The notes below the pieces were generated by a model. That model had not been told where the DNA came from. It made no database searches and saw only the letters and a list, made by a program, of their open reading frames with translations. Made by a program: the position numbers and the translations under genes. A stretch of DNA of 64,000 nt from Shewanella sp. MBTL60-112-B2 (GTDB lineage Bacteria > Pseudomonadota > Gammaproteobacteria > Enterobacterales > Shewanellaceae). Position 1 is the stretch's first letter, and each line of letters starts with the position of its first letter. Location of the stretch: contig NZ_BPFA01000003.1 in NCBI RefSeq assembly GCF_019655055.1, positions 179,996-243,995 of the forward strand, written 5' to 3'. This document shows positions 10,015 to 20,056 of the stretch, piece by piece.

Positions 10015-10383
10015 TTAACGGTCTGCCGGATGATTAATGCCATCCATCACAGGTATTTCGCCAAGTGTATAAGGGTTAATACCTTCAATACAAGCTACAT
10101 TGAAGCCATATTGCTGCGGATTAGAACGACTTTGATGGTGGGTGTAGATCCCACATAACCGACAAAAGTAATGCTTCGCTGTGAAGGTATTAAACTGGTA
10201 AAGAGATAGTTTATCCTCCCCCTTAGTAACGCTTATGCCATTGAGTGCAATCGAGGTTACCACCGCGCCTCTTTTACGGCACATAGAGCAATCGCAACGG
10301 CGCAGATCTACTAGTCCACTAGGCAAATACAGTCCAAATTCTACTGCACCACAATGACAACGCGCTTTGTGAGTATATTGCAT
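10015..10383 (-). CDS. GFA-family (CENP-V-like) zinc protein
   Basis: A 122-residue protein with the zinc-cysteine series of the GFA family: CHCGAVEF at the N-terminus, CDCSMCRKRG in the middle and FCRLCGIYTHH after it. Members are often named glutathione-dependent formaldehyde-activating enzyme, but few have been tested and this one's reaction is unknown. The frame extends six codons upstream to 10401. The ATG at 10383 is preferred because GGAGG lies 11 nt before it and MQYTHKARCHCG fits the family start. First gene of a leftward cluster. Confidence 0.82.
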   Translation of the reverse strand: MQYTHKARCHCGAVEFGLYLPSGLVDLRRCDCSMCRKRGAVVTSIALNGISVTKGEDKLSLYQFNTFTAKHYFCRLCGIYTHHQSRSNPQQYGFNVACIEGINPYTLGEIPVMDGINHPADR

Positions 10384-10466
10384 CTGGCATCTGGCCTCCA
10401 TCTCTATGCCTGTAATCTTAACGGTTAAGCTTCCAAGTCAGCTTAACCAGACTAGAATATAGAAAC

Positions 10467-10502
10467 AAAAAAACCAATAGCATAAGTCCACTATTGGTTT
10501 TT
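10467..10502 (-). terminator. Rho-independent terminator of metF
   Basis: Reverse-strand stem AAAACCAATAG / CTATTGGTTTT with a 10-nt loop and a T run, about 20 bp after the metF stop. Confidence 0.88.
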
Positions 10503-10521
10503 AATCAAAATATGGTGTCGA

Positions 10522-11439
<918 letters not shown>

Positions 11440-11456
11440 TTAGCACTTTCAGAAAT

Positions 11457-11480
11457 AGACGTTTGGACGTCTACATGTCC
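11457..11480. promoter_or_regulatory. MetJ operator upstream of metF (three tandem boxes)
   Basis: Consecutive 8-mers AGACGTTT, GGACGTCT and ACATGTCC fit the MetJ consensus AGACGTCT, with the central box differing at one position. MetJ binds cooperatively to two or more adjacent boxes with S-adenosylmethionine as co-repressor. Confidence 0.85.
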
Positions 11481-11573
11481 ATATACTAGAGAAACTGAGA
11501 TTGAAGTCAAGCCTAAAAAGCAGGCAAGTGAGTTTTTTTCCTGAGACAATAATATGACAATAAATAAGCCAAT

Positions 11574-11601
11574 AAAAAAGGACTCAAATGAGTCCTTTTT
11601 T
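11574..11601 (-). terminator. Rho-independent terminator of metBL
   Basis: AAAAAAGGACTCA / TGAGTCCTTTTTT inverted repeat with a 2-nt spacer, 18 bp after the metL stop. The flanking A and T runs would let it work on either strand. Confidence 0.9.
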
Positions 11602-11618
11602 ATTGATTAACATGAAAA

Positions 11619-14012
11619 TTATTCTTGTAGCAAGTCACGGCAGATATGTGCGAGATCTGACTGCACTGCCGCAGCGGTAACTAAACGCCCCGCTCCTGGG
11701 CCACGAATAATCAACGGGTTATCCTGATAGAATTCACTACGGATCACAAACACGTTATCACCAGGTGTTAGATTGGCATAGGGGTGGCTGATATCAACCC
11801 ACTGTATTCCAACCTCTGCTTTTAACTCGCCATTGACCTTATCTAAAGAAGCCACGTATCTCAGAACTTTATCTTGCTCTGCTGCCGCGACAAATTGCTG
11901 CAGCATCTCATCATCGAGTTCAGTGATGCGCGATAAAAATTGCTCTAGGGTTAACTCTGCCAAGTTTGCAGGCACTAAAGATTTAAGTTCAATATCTTCA
12001 AGTTCAATCTCAAAGCCTATCTCACGAGCAAGGATAAGCAGCTTGCGCTGCATATCTCGACCCGATAGGTCATCACGTGGATCCGGCTCAGTGATCCCCA
12101 AGCCTCTCGCCTCTATAACTAACTCAGAGAAAGGTTTCTTGGCATCGAAATTTTCAAATAACCAACAAAGGGTACCCGAGAAAATCCCGCCTACCGCTTC
12201 GATTTTATCGCCGCTGTTATGCAGATCGTTCAATGCATGTTGCACCGGTAAGCCTGCACCACAACTGGCGTTGTAACGCCAAAATAGACGACGATTATCC
12301 AGTTGCTGCTTTAATTCTAGGTAGAAAGGCAGTGGACCAGAACCTGCCAGTTTATTAGCGCTGACAACATGAATGCCACGGGCAAAAAACTCTGGGTACT
12401 GCAAAGTAAGATCCGCGCTGGCGCTGATATCTAGCGCAATAACTTCATCACATTCAAGCTGATGTAAGTCCTCAAACAGGCTGTCGTATTCCCAAGGAGT
12501 CGCATCTTTCTCGAACGTCGACTTCCAAGTCTCAAGCTCGATACCGTCATCGTTAATGAGTGCTTTTTTCGAGCTCAGTAAACCGACTAACTCGACACTA
12601 GCCTCTAACTCTTTATTAAGGGCTGACTTAGCACCGCTAAAGAGATCAACCCAAGCTTCGCCAATGTTACCAACACCAAGTAGCAGTACACCGATACGCT
12701 TGCGAGGGCCCGCACAGCGACGGTGAACTTTTTGAGTTAACAAGTTCACCTGCCCTTGAGGAACTAGGGTCACCAGGCTCATGCCGTCGTTAAACAAAGG
12801 TCTAGCGTTACGGCTCAGTAATCTTGCAAAGCCACGACGATACAGGTTGGCATCAGCACTTACTAACGCGACTAGGCCAAGATCTTCGGTGATTTTAATA
12901 TCACTTACACCTAACGCATCACGGTTAATGTCCAGTAATGCCAATACCTGCTTTTGGTTTTCTAAGGTTACCGTTAGCTCGGCGCGATCTTGTCCTAGTT
13001 CCCAGTATGCAAGGGGACTAAGACCTGCCTCGTCAAGTAATTCGATAAGCTGTTTAAGCTCAGTTTTAAGCTCAAGATTAAACAGCGCAACGCTACTTAG
13101 ATTGGTCACCACAGGTGCGCTCGCCGACGAACTCTTTGGTGCGATCAAGGTAAAGTCAGTATGAGATGCGTAACTTGAGCGAACAGCCAAACTCACTTGA
13201 GTATCAAACAGTGGTTGCAGCGTTCTGTTATGCAGAACTGGTGAGCCTAAGTGTGCCAAGCGATTGGCTTCGGCTAGTGACAAACTACTCAATAACTTAG
13301 CATCATTGATCTTATTCGGATCGGCGTTAAATACGCCCTCTACATCGGTCCAAATCGTCACGCGCTCGATATCCGCTAAGCTGGCAATCAAGGTCGCACT
13401 AAAATCGGAGCCGTTACGGCCAAGTAGCAAGGTGTCGCCACGCTCGTTAGCGCAGATAAATCCAGTTATGATTAGGCGCTCATTAGGATGAGTCTCTGTC
13501 ATAGAGTGCACGCGTTGACGAGATTCCTGCAAACGAATTTGTGGTACTGCACCTTCGTCGGCAATCAAGAGTGTGCGAGCGTCAACATCCGATGCAGCAA
13601 CACCCGACTCACGTAGCAGCGCCGCCAATAGGCGTGCAGACCAACGTTCGCCAAAGCTCACCACCTGATTGCTCTGGTATTCATTAATCGACTCTATCGA
13701 TAGCAAGCTTATTAGCTGCGCTTTATCGTTAGAGAGTCGCTCTCTAAGAGAACGTGCCTGCTCATTTGAGAGCAACTGCTCAATCAAATTTTGCTGGAAA
13801 CTAATCAGTGTTTGTAGCTCTTCTTGCCACAACTGCTTAGTCGTACTCAACTCGAGTAACTTATATAAGAAATTGGTGCTTTTACCTGCCGCAGACACCA
13901 CAACTAAATCATCGCTATGACCGTGAGTCAGCAGAATATGAGCAACGCGACGGTAACAGTCTGCATCAGCAAGACTTGAGCCACCAAATTTATGTAAGTG
14001 ACAGCGTGCCAT
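11619..14012 (-). CDS. metL: Bifunctional aspartokinase II / homoserine dehydrogenase II
   Basis: Catalyses the first and third steps from aspartate towards methionine and threonine. The N-terminal kinase begins KFGGSSLAD (about 8-16) and carries GRNGSDFSAT. A regulatory middle region follows, then the dehydrogenase with its NAD(P) motif LLGVGNIGEAW at about 445-455, ALDISAS and the substrate loop GGIFSGTLCW. The 797 residues compare with 810 for E. coli MetL. It lies 15 bp behind metB, and linkage to metB rather than thrBC argues for MetL over ThrA. It should be repressed by MetJ through the metB promoter. Confidence 0.95.
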   Translation of the reverse strand: MARCHLHKFGGSSLADADCYRRVAHILLTHGHSDDLVVVSAAGKSTNFLYKLLELSTTKQLWQEELQTLISFQQNLIEQLLSNEQARSLRERLSNDKAQLISLLSIESINEYQSNQVVSFGERWSARLLAALLRESGVAASDVDARTLLIADEGAVPQIRLQESRQRVHSMTETHPNERLIITGFICANERGDTLLLGRNGSDFSATLIASLADIERVTIWTDVEGVFNADPNKINDAKLLSSLSLAEANRLAHLGSPVLHNRTLQPLFDTQVSLAVRSSYASHTDFTLIAPKSSSASAPVVTNLSSVALFNLELKTELKQLIELLDEAGLSPLAYWELGQDRAELTVTLENQKQVLALLDINRDALGVSDIKITEDLGLVALVSADANLYRRGFARLLSRNARPLFNDGMSLVTLVPQGQVNLLTQKVHRRCAGPRKRIGVLLLGVGNIGEAWVDLFSGAKSALNKELEASVELVGLLSSKKALINDDGIELETWKSTFEKDATPWEYDSLFEDLHQLECDEVIALDISASADLTLQYPEFFARGIHVVSANKLAGSGPLPFYLELKQQLDNRRLFWRYNASCGAGLPVQHALNDLHNSGDKIEAVGGIFSGTLCWLFENFDAKKPFSELVIEARGLGITEPDPRDDLSGRDMQRKLLILAREIGFEIELEDIELKSLVPANLAELTLEQFLSRITELDDEMLQQFVAAAEQDKVLRYVASLDKVNGELKAEVGIQWVDISHPYANLTPGDNVFVIRSEFYQDNPLIIRGPGAGRLVTAAAVQSDLAHICRDLLQE

Positions 14013-14027
14013 CGTATACCCCTTTAA

Positions 14028-15188
14028 TTAACAAGCGGCTGCGGCATTAAGCGCAGCTTCAATATCGGCAACAAGATCATCGGCATCTTCGATACCTACA
14101 GAAAGACGGATAAGCGTATCTTTAACGCCAGCTTCGGCGCGAGCCTCCGGATCCATCGCTCTATGCGTCATGGTTGCAGGAACGGCGACTAAACTCTCTA
14201 CACCACCTAAGCTCTCTGCAACTGAAAAACAGCTAAGATTTTTTAAGAATGTGACTAACTGCTCTTCTCCACCATTGAGCTCAAAACTCAGCATGGCACC
14301 AAAGCCCTTTTGCTGTTTAGCCGCAATCTCATGCCCTGGATGCTCTTTCAGTCCTGGGTAGTATATCTTGGACACGGCTTGGTGGTTGATAAGGGTATCA
14401 AGAATTCGCTGTGCATTCGCCTGATGTTCGCGAATTCGTACTGCAAGTGTACGAATTCCGCGCAAAGTAAGGTAGCTGTCAAATGCCGAGCCCGTTAGCC
14501 CTAGCGTATTTGACCACCAATGCAGCAATTCACCTAACTCAGGATCCTTAGCCACGACTGCCCCGCCAACGACATCACTATGACCATTGATATATTTAGT
14601 CGTGGAATGAATGACGATATCGGCGCCGAGTAATAACGGCTGCTGCAAAATAGGTGACAAGAAAGTGTTATCGACAACCACTAATGCGCCCACTTCGTGA
14701 CTGGCAGAGCTGATAGCCTCGATATCGACCACACGCAGCAATGGATTCGACGGTGTCTCTAGCCATACCATCTTAGGTTTTTGTGCTATTGCCTGATTAA
14801 GTGCCTGTGAGTCAGTTTGATCTACCACTAATAACTTGAACTGACCTTTTTTGGCCAAATTGGTAAATAGGCGGTAACTACCACCATAACAATCATGGGG
14901 AACAACAAGAAGATCATCTGGACCAAGCAAGCTAGTGGCAAGAGTTATTGCCGCCATGCCGGTACAAGTCACTACGCCCGTCGAGCCTTTTTCAAGCTCG
15001 GCAATGGCATCACCTAAAATAGAACGTGTTGGGTTACCTGAACGGCTATAGTCGAAGTCTCTTGGGTTCTTATGACCATCAAAAGAGTAATTAGTAGAAA
15101 GGTAGATCGGCGGTACTACTGCACCATGCTGGCTATCGGACTCAATTCCTTGACGAACAGCCGCAGTGGCTAATTTACGCTCAGTCAT
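14028..15188 (-). CDS. metB: Cystathionine gamma-synthase
   Basis: PLP enzyme joining cysteine and an activated homoserine to form cystathionine. The 386 residues match E. coli MetB in length. The PLP lysine is Lys198 in HSTTKYINGHSDVVGG. YSRSGNPTR (about 47-55), TGMAA and LETPSNPLL are further landmarks of the Cys/Met-metabolism PLP family. First gene of metBL, divergent from metJ, with MetJ boxes in the shared region. The related cystathionine beta-lyase is less likely given the fused context with metL. Confidence 0.95.
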   Translation of the reverse strand: MTERKLATAAVRQGIESDSQHGAVVPPIYLSTNYSFDGHKNPRDFDYSRSGNPTRSILGDAIAELEKGSTGVVTCTGMAAITLATSLLGPDDLLVVPHDCYGGSYRLFTNLAKKGQFKLLVVDQTDSQALNQAIAQKPKMVWLETPSNPLLRVVDIEAISSASHEVGALVVVDNTFLSPILQQPLLLGADIVIHSTTKYINGHSDVVGGAVVAKDPELGELLHWWSNTLGLTGSAFDSYLTLRGIRTLAVRIREHQANAQRILDTLINHQAVSKIYYPGLKEHPGHEIAAKQQKGFGAMLSFELNGGEEQLVTFLKNLSCFSVAESLGGVESLVAVPATMTHRAMDPEARAEAGVKDTLIRLSVGIEDADDLVADIEAALNAAAAC

Positions 15189-15223
15189 GTACTACTCCTT
15201 TTGCTGTTAACTTTTCACTCAAG

Positions 15224-15247
15224 AGATGTCTGGACGGCTAAATGTAC
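15224..15247. promoter_or_regulatory. MetJ operator proximal to metB
   Basis: Tandem 8-mers AGATGTCT, GGACGGCT and AAATGTAC, close to the MetJ consensus AGACGTCT, lie 36-59 bp upstream of the metB start. Confidence 0.75.
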
Positions 15248-15276
15248 CTAAGCACTCAGCCTGCGTCAACCACTTT

Positions 15277-15308
15277 AGCCGTTTAGACGTCCATGCATAT
15301 AGAAATCT
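15277..15308. promoter_or_regulatory. MetJ operator array proximal to metJ
   Basis: Four consecutive 8-mers AGCCGTTT, AGACGTCC, ATGCATAT and AGAAATCT. The second is one base from consensus and the outer ones are weaker. Their place in the divergent region suggests autoregulation of metJ together with control of metBL. Confidence 0.75.
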
Positions 15309-15400
15309 ATTTGCAATTGTCATAAATAAGAGGCAATAATTTGACTGCACAATTTAAAGGGTTAAAATCTGCCCCGAATTTTGAAATAACAGGTGAGTCA

Positions 15401-15715
15401 ATGACTGAGTGGAATGGCGATTATATCAGCCCATATGCTGAACACGGCAAAAAGAATGAGCAAGTGAAAAAAATTACTGTGTCCATTCCTTTGAAAGTAC
15501 TCAAAGTACTTACCGATGAACGCACACGCCGCCAAGTGAACAACTTGCGTCACGCCACCAATAGTGAACTGTTATGCGAGGCATTCTTGCATGCGTACAC
15601 AGGTCAGCCACTACCAAACGACGCCGATCTTACTAAAGATAAACCTGACAGCATGCCTGCTGAGGTTAAACGTCTAATGGATGAAATGGGCATTGAGTGG
15701 GAAGAACTTGAATAA
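15401..15715 (+). CDS. metJ: Methionine repressor MetJ
   Basis: Ribbon-helix-helix repressor using S-adenosylmethionine as co-repressor. The 104 residues (105 in E. coli) are highly conserved: [10 protein letters not shown], the DNA-contacting strand [13 protein letters not shown], and [22 protein letters not shown]. The frame is open 20 codons upstream, but the ATG at 15401 gives [12 protein letters not shown], aligned with MAEWSGEYISPY of E. coli, and has AGGTGA before it. Divergent from metBL with operators between them. Confidence 0.97.
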   Translation: MTEWNGDYISPYAEHGKKNEQVKKITVSIPLKVLKVLTDERTRRQVNNLRHATNSELLCEAFLHAYTGQPLPNDADLTKDKPDSMPAEVKRLMDEMGIEWEELE

Positions 15716-15741
15716 TCTTCATTGATTATCAAAGACATTAA

Positions 15742-15778
15742 AAACAAACAAGGACTGCTTAGCAGTCCTTGTTTGTTT
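15742..15778 (+). terminator. Rho-independent terminator of metJ
   Basis: An 18-bp perfect inverted repeat (AAACAAACAAGGACTGCT and its complement) around a single base, 27 bp after the metJ stop. The outer arms are A- and T-rich, so it may be bidirectional. Confidence 0.85.
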
Positions 15779-15847
15779 ACAGAGCCAAAACATAGCTTCA
15801 ATAATGCCAAGGCTAGATAAGTTTCTCGCTAATGGCTGGATAAACCG

Positions 15848-16579
15848 ATGATCGATCCTGTTACGCTTTTACTCGCTTCACTTATTATTTTCTGTGGCGC
15901 ACTGACTCAAAGTCTTATCGGCTTTGGACTAGCCGTAGTGGCAAGCCCCCTGCTCTATATCGTCGATCCTAGTTTAGTTCCTGCTCCTGTTATTATGATG
16001 GGCTTTTCAATTGCAGTCCTCACGCTGTTTAGAGAGCGTGGCCAACTTGAATTCAATGGTCTGCAATACGCGCTATTGGGGCGGATCCCAGGAGGCATAT
16101 TAGGTGCGACTCTAATTGTAATCGCACCACAGCCAATCTTAGGCCTAGCCATTGCCGCAATCGTGGCTTTAGCCGTCGGTTTAAGCCTGATGAAGTTCAG
16201 TATTCCAGTGAATCGTTGTAGCCTTTTCTTCGCCGGAATTTTATCTGGAATTTTTGGAAATATCGCGGCTATTGGCGGACCGCCGCTGGCAATTTTACTA
16301 TCAGGTAAGGATGCCGGACAATTTCGCGCCGCTCTTTCGGCCTTCTTCATCTTTAGCTCGATGATTGCCCTTATCATTCTGGCATTTGCCGGCCTGCTAA
16401 CCATAGAGCACTTCTACATATCGTTAATGTTGTTACCGTCAGTAGTGCTAGGTTATATCGTTGCGGGGCGCTTAGTAGGTCGGGTAGATAAACAAAAAAC
16501 CAGAGCGTTAACTCTGGCTTTATGTGGGGTCAGCGCATTTATCCTAACTATCAAGTCGACTATTGAGTTGATGGGATAA
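15848..16579 (+). CDS. TSUP-family (TauE/SafE) permease
   Basis: A 243-residue inner-membrane protein with about eight hydrophobic segments in two related halves. Each half carries a Gly/Pro-rich family signature: GALTQSLIGFGLAVVASPLL near the N-terminus and GILSGIFGNIAAIGGPPLAI in the second half. Family members move sulfite, sulfoacetate or other organosulfur anions outward; the substrate here is unknown. It follows metJ, but a strong terminator separates them, so a sulfur link is only suggestive. It converges on the TraF_2-like gene with 7 bp between stops. Confidence 0.85.
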   Translation: MIDPVTLLLASLIIFCGALTQSLIGFGLAVVASPLLYIVDPSLVPAPVIMMGFSIAVLTLFRERGQLEFNGLQYALLGRIPGGILGATLIVIAPQPILGLAIAAIVALAVGLSLMKFSIPVNRCSLFFAGILSGIFGNIAAIGGPPLAILLSGKDAGQFRAALSAFFIFSSMIALIILAFAGLLTIEHFYISLMLLPSVVLGYIVAGRLVGRVDKQKTRALTLALCGVSAFILTIKSTIELMG

Positions 16580-16586
16580 ATCGTCT

Positions 16587-17780
16587 CTAGAAGTGGTAGG
16601 AGGTTTGCAGCACGCCTCCTACAGCATTGTCGTCACCAAACATACCGGTGCAATCTAAGAAAAATGATTCACTAAAGGAAAATCCTGTCCCCAAAGAGTA
16701 AAGGTTAGCGGTAGAGTCCTTCATATCGTGACGATAACCCAGCCGTAATGCCATCCAGTCAAAAGCCCTCACTTCACCACCTAAGCGCCAGTATTGGGTG
16801 CCATCAAGCTCTTTAAACTTCTTGTTCTCAATCAGATCGATATCCGTCGTCACCGATAGAATATCCCAATCATAGGCCACTGCGGCGGTTACCAGAGGTT
16901 CCACTCGATAAGTAAACTTCTGCCCTTCAACTTCTATTGTGTCTACATCTTGGCTGAACAGGTTTCGCCCCGATAAACCTAAGGTTAACCCATCGAATGG
17001 CTGCATAGCGACACCAAGATCTAGGTTAAAATTGGTCTCATCATTGCGATACTTTGCATCATCAAAATCACTAGCATCAAAGTTGTTAGCGTTGGCGATA
17101 TAGTTGTAACTGTCGATACGTTGAAGCTTAGGCGAAATCCCCACAGAGATAGGCATATTCACAATCGATAATGGAAAGCTCAATGCTATGCCTAAATCAG
17201 ACACAGCCCCGCCAACCACTTGACCTTGAGAATCCAAATCGCTTATCTGTGGAGGGTTGTTAGGATCGAGATTATTGAGGGTATCAATATCGGATTGGGC
17301 AATATCGGCAACCCCAATGGCATTAACATAGCTCTTATAGAAGATAGCCATCGGCATCCTCTGATATGGAATCGCCACGCTAAATCCAAACCCCGCACTA
17401 GCATAGGCTGAGGTGCCATTTAATGACTCTAAATCGATTACCAGATCATCGCGAAATTTATCAATAGCCCCCGTATTACTGACATCGATCGCAGTCTCAA
17501 GGGCATCATAGGAATCGATTAATGAGTCGAACTTGTCAATCATGTCATCACTATCGGCCACATCAACACCTATCACAGGGATCAACAGCACGGTGGAATT
17601 GTCTTTATGGGCGTTAATTGCCAGTAAGGCGGGATTAATAAATGCCGCACCTTCTCTATTTGAAGCTGCGACTCCCGCCCCTCCCATCGCATCACTTCGA
17701 GCCTCATAGTATTCTTGCCCTGCTTGAGCTGAAAAGCAGGAGACTAAGGCACAAGCCAAGACAATTCTTTGTAATTTCAT
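16587..17780 (-). CDS. TraF_2-like outer-membrane beta-barrel protein
   Basis: A 397-residue protein with a cleavable signal peptide (cut after SAQA, about residue 20). It continues with EARSDAMGGAGVAASN and a PALLA motif, the N-terminal pattern of FadL/TraF_2-type barrels. Alternating strands run to a terminal aromatic (TSYHF), as expected for insertion by the Bam machinery. Such proteins are often annotated conjugal transfer protein TraF from family membership alone. There are no conjugation genes nearby, so a role in DNA transfer is not supported here. Confidence 0.75.
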   Translation of the reverse strand: MKLQRIVLACALVSCFSAQAGQEYYEARSDAMGGAGVAASNREGAAFINPALLAINAHKDNSTVLLIPVIGVDVADSDDMIDKFDSLIDSYDALETAIDVSNTGAIDKFRDDLVIDLESLNGTSAYASAGFGFSVAIPYQRMPMAIFYKSYVNAIGVADIAQSDIDTLNNLDPNNPPQISDLDSQGQVVGGAVSDLGIALSFPLSIVNMPISVGISPKLQRIDSYNYIANANNFDASDFDDAKYRNDETNFNLDLGVAMQPFDGLTLGLSGRNLFSQDVDTIEVEGQKFTYRVEPLVTAAVAYDWDILSVTTDIDLIENKKFKELDGTQYWRLGGEVRAFDWMALRLGYRHDMKDSTANLYSLGTGFSFSESFFLDCTGMFGDDNAVGGVLQTSYHF

Positions 17781-17987
17781 CCATTCAGCCCTTTCAATAT
17801 CTTTAACGCTTTAAGCTGCAATACGGCTCAAATCGATAAAAGGTGATTCTGTTCTTAAGATATTTTAAGACAAAACCAGAAAAACTGGAGGCAAATAATT
17901 AACTTTTTACAAACATTTATTTAGCAATTGTTTTGGGAGGTCGACCTACCCTGCATCCACAGTGATATCTTTCTCCTCACTTCGGCC

Positions 17988-18902
17988 CTATACCTTTGGC
18001 AATTCGACATACTTCATAAAATTCTCTATCGTAAATTCTATAAACCGCCTAAGCCTAGCTGGCTGAAATTGATCTTTGCTATAAAGTAGATACAAGGGGG
18101 TATCAGAGATAGTCCAGTCATCGAACACATGCACTAATTCCCCGCTGTTCAGCTCAGCACTGCAATATATCTCAGGGAGTCTCACGATTCCGTTACCCGC
18201 TAACGCACTACTTTTCATCACTCGACCATTTTTACACAACAAGGCACCCGCTATGGTCACCTCTGTCTTCTGGCTTTTGTCGGATCGACGATGATAATTC
18301 CAGTGATACACTGAGCCGGTGACACAGGCATGGCTCTTTAAATCCTTCGGGGTTTCGGGGAGGCCATATTTAGCAATATAGCTAGGCGATACTAAGGTGC
18401 AATTAGCGATATCCATCAGCTTTCTAGCCACTAAGCTTGAATCTTCAAGCTCACCCATACGAAATACTAAATCAAACTCATCCAGCACTAAGTCCACCCG
18501 CTGACTACTAAAGTCGAGGTGGATTTGAATATTGGGGTGCAGGCTCATAAAGTCGTTAACTAGCTGGTTAACGATATCCTCACCGATATAGCCGCCCACA
18601 CAGTTGATATTAATCTTCCCCTGCAAGTTGTGGGCATCATCTACGGTTTTTGCTACAGCTTGCTCCATCACATCTAGCGCATGCTGACAGCGCTCATAAA
18701 AAAACTGCCCCTGTTCAGTCAATCGCTGCGCCCGAGTGGTACGGGTAATCAAGGTTACCCCTAGATAGCGCTCAAGTTGGGTTAGCTGCTTAGAAAGGTG
18801 CGAGCGTGAACATCCGAGTTTGTCGGCTGCCAAGGTAAAGCTGCCTTTTTCCGCAATCACGGTAAAAGCACGCACATCTGCTAAATTTAGGTCTTGGTAC
18901 AT
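17988..18902 (-). CDS. LysR-family transcriptional regulator
   Basis: A 304-residue LysR-type regulator. The N-terminal winged helix-turn-helix is DVRAFTVIAEKGSFTLAADKL...SRSHLSKQLTQLE (about 9-49), followed by LGVTLITRTTRAQRLTEQG. The periplasmic-binding-like effector domain fills the rest (INCVGGYIGEDIV onward). It is divergent from an SDR gene with 148 bp between, the classic arrangement in which a LysR protein controls its neighbour. The effector is unknown. Confidence 0.92.
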   Translation of the reverse strand: MYQDLNLADVRAFTVIAEKGSFTLAADKLGCSRSHLSKQLTQLERYLGVTLITRTTRAQRLTEQGQFFYERCQHALDVMEQAVAKTVDDAHNLQGKININCVGGYIGEDIVNQLVNDFMSLHPNIQIHLDFSSQRVDLVLDEFDLVFRMGELEDSSLVARKLMDIANCTLVSPSYIAKYGLPETPKDLKSHACVTGSVYHWNYHRRSDKSQKTEVTIAGALLCKNGRVMKSSALAGNGIVRLPEIYCSAELNSGELVHVFDDWTISDTPLYLLYSKDQFQPARLRRFIEFTIENFMKYVELPKV

Positions 18903-19050
18903 AAATAGGAACTCGTGTTATCTCAGAGGACAGCAAGAGATTAGAAGCCATATGTAAACAATCATATTCTCTGTAGATTATATATCAACAATTAACTGTT
19001 AGATAAAATACTCGCAATTCACCAAGACCCCCTTTTTTATTGAGGCTGAT

Positions 19051-19770
19051 ATGAAACAATTAATCGTTATTACAGGTGCATCTTCTGGTATTGGCGCAGC
19101 CATGGCTCAAGCATTCAGCGCCAAAGGCCACCCACTTCTTTTATTGGCTCGCCGTGTTGAGCCAATGCAAGCACTAGGCTTAGAAAACAGCCTATCTATT
19201 AGTGTTGATGTAACCGATGCTGACGCGATGAAAGCCGCGATTGTAGAAGCTGAAGCTAAATTTGGCCCTGTTGGCTGCCTAATTAATAACGCTGGCGTAA
19301 TGTTGCTTGGCGCTGCTGATGTGCAAGCCCCTGCAGAATGGAGCCGTATGCTTAACATCAACGTGATGGGCGTATTAAACGGTATTCACGCAGTACTAGC
19401 TGATATGAAAGCCCGTAAAACAGGTACTATCATCAACGTAAGCTCAGTTGCTGGCCGTAAGACATTCCCGAATCACGCCGCTTACTGTGCAACTAAGTTT
19501 GCAGTACACGCACTAACTGAAAACATCCGTGAAGAAGTGGCAATGGATGACGTACGTATGATAACAATTGCACCTGGTGCAGTTGAAACAGCATTACTTA
19601 GCCATACCACCAGCGAAGAAATTAAAGACGGTTATAACGACTGGAAAGAATTTATGGGCGGTGTAATGGATCCAACAGCTGTTGCTGATGCAGCAGTATT
19701 TGCCTTCGAGCAACCACAAAACGTATGTGTACGTGAAATCGTATTAGCACCTACACGTCAACAGCCATAA
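19051..19770 (+). CDS. Short-chain dehydrogenase/reductase
   Basis: A 239-residue cytoplasmic NAD(P)(H) oxidoreductase of the classical SDR type. It has the cofactor motif TGASSGIG (7-14), NNAG near 89-92, and the catalytic series Ser (NVSSVAG), Tyr-x-x-x-Lys (YCATK). PGAVET is the later structural motif. Substrate unknown. Divergent from the LysR regulator that probably controls it, and closed by a terminator. Confidence 0.9.
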   Translation: MKQLIVITGASSGIGAAMAQAFSAKGHPLLLLARRVEPMQALGLENSLSISVDVTDADAMKAAIVEAEAKFGPVGCLINNAGVMLLGAADVQAPAEWSRMLNINVMGVLNGIHAVLADMKARKTGTIINVSSVAGRKTFPNHAAYCATKFAVHALTENIREEVAMDDVRMITIAPGAVETALLSHTTSEEIKDGYNDWKEFMGGVMDPTAVADAAVFAFEQPQNVCVREIVLAPTRQQP

Positions 19771-19793
19771 TAATATTATTGCTAAATAAAGAT

Positions 19794-19827
19794 AAGCTCT
19801 ACTTGAAATAACAAGTGGAGCTTTTTT
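19794..19827 (+). terminator. Rho-independent terminator of the SDR gene
   Basis: AAGCTCTACTTG / CAAGTGGAGCTT stem with one G-T pair, a 6-nt loop and a T run, 24 bp after the stop. Confidence 0.88.
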
Positions 19828-20056
19828 ATTTCTCACTTTTAGCTTTACTGTAAACCTTCATATTCTCAGCTCTCTGCTATGCTCTATAGACGATAAAAAT
19901 TAGTTTAAAAATCATCTACAAATCCATACACAAACGACAAATTTGCTGTTAAGTTAAATCGTATCCAACCACCAAAAGTACAAAGGTGTATTTGAGCTAA
20001 CCGCCAAGTGACGTGTCTAAAACTATGATTTGATTTATCCAAGGATGAGGTAAACA

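Noticed and set aside
16587..17780. Evidence for a conjugative element from the TraF_2-like gene
   Set aside because: The family name is historical; no relaxase, type IV secretion, integrase or attachment-site sequence is nearby.
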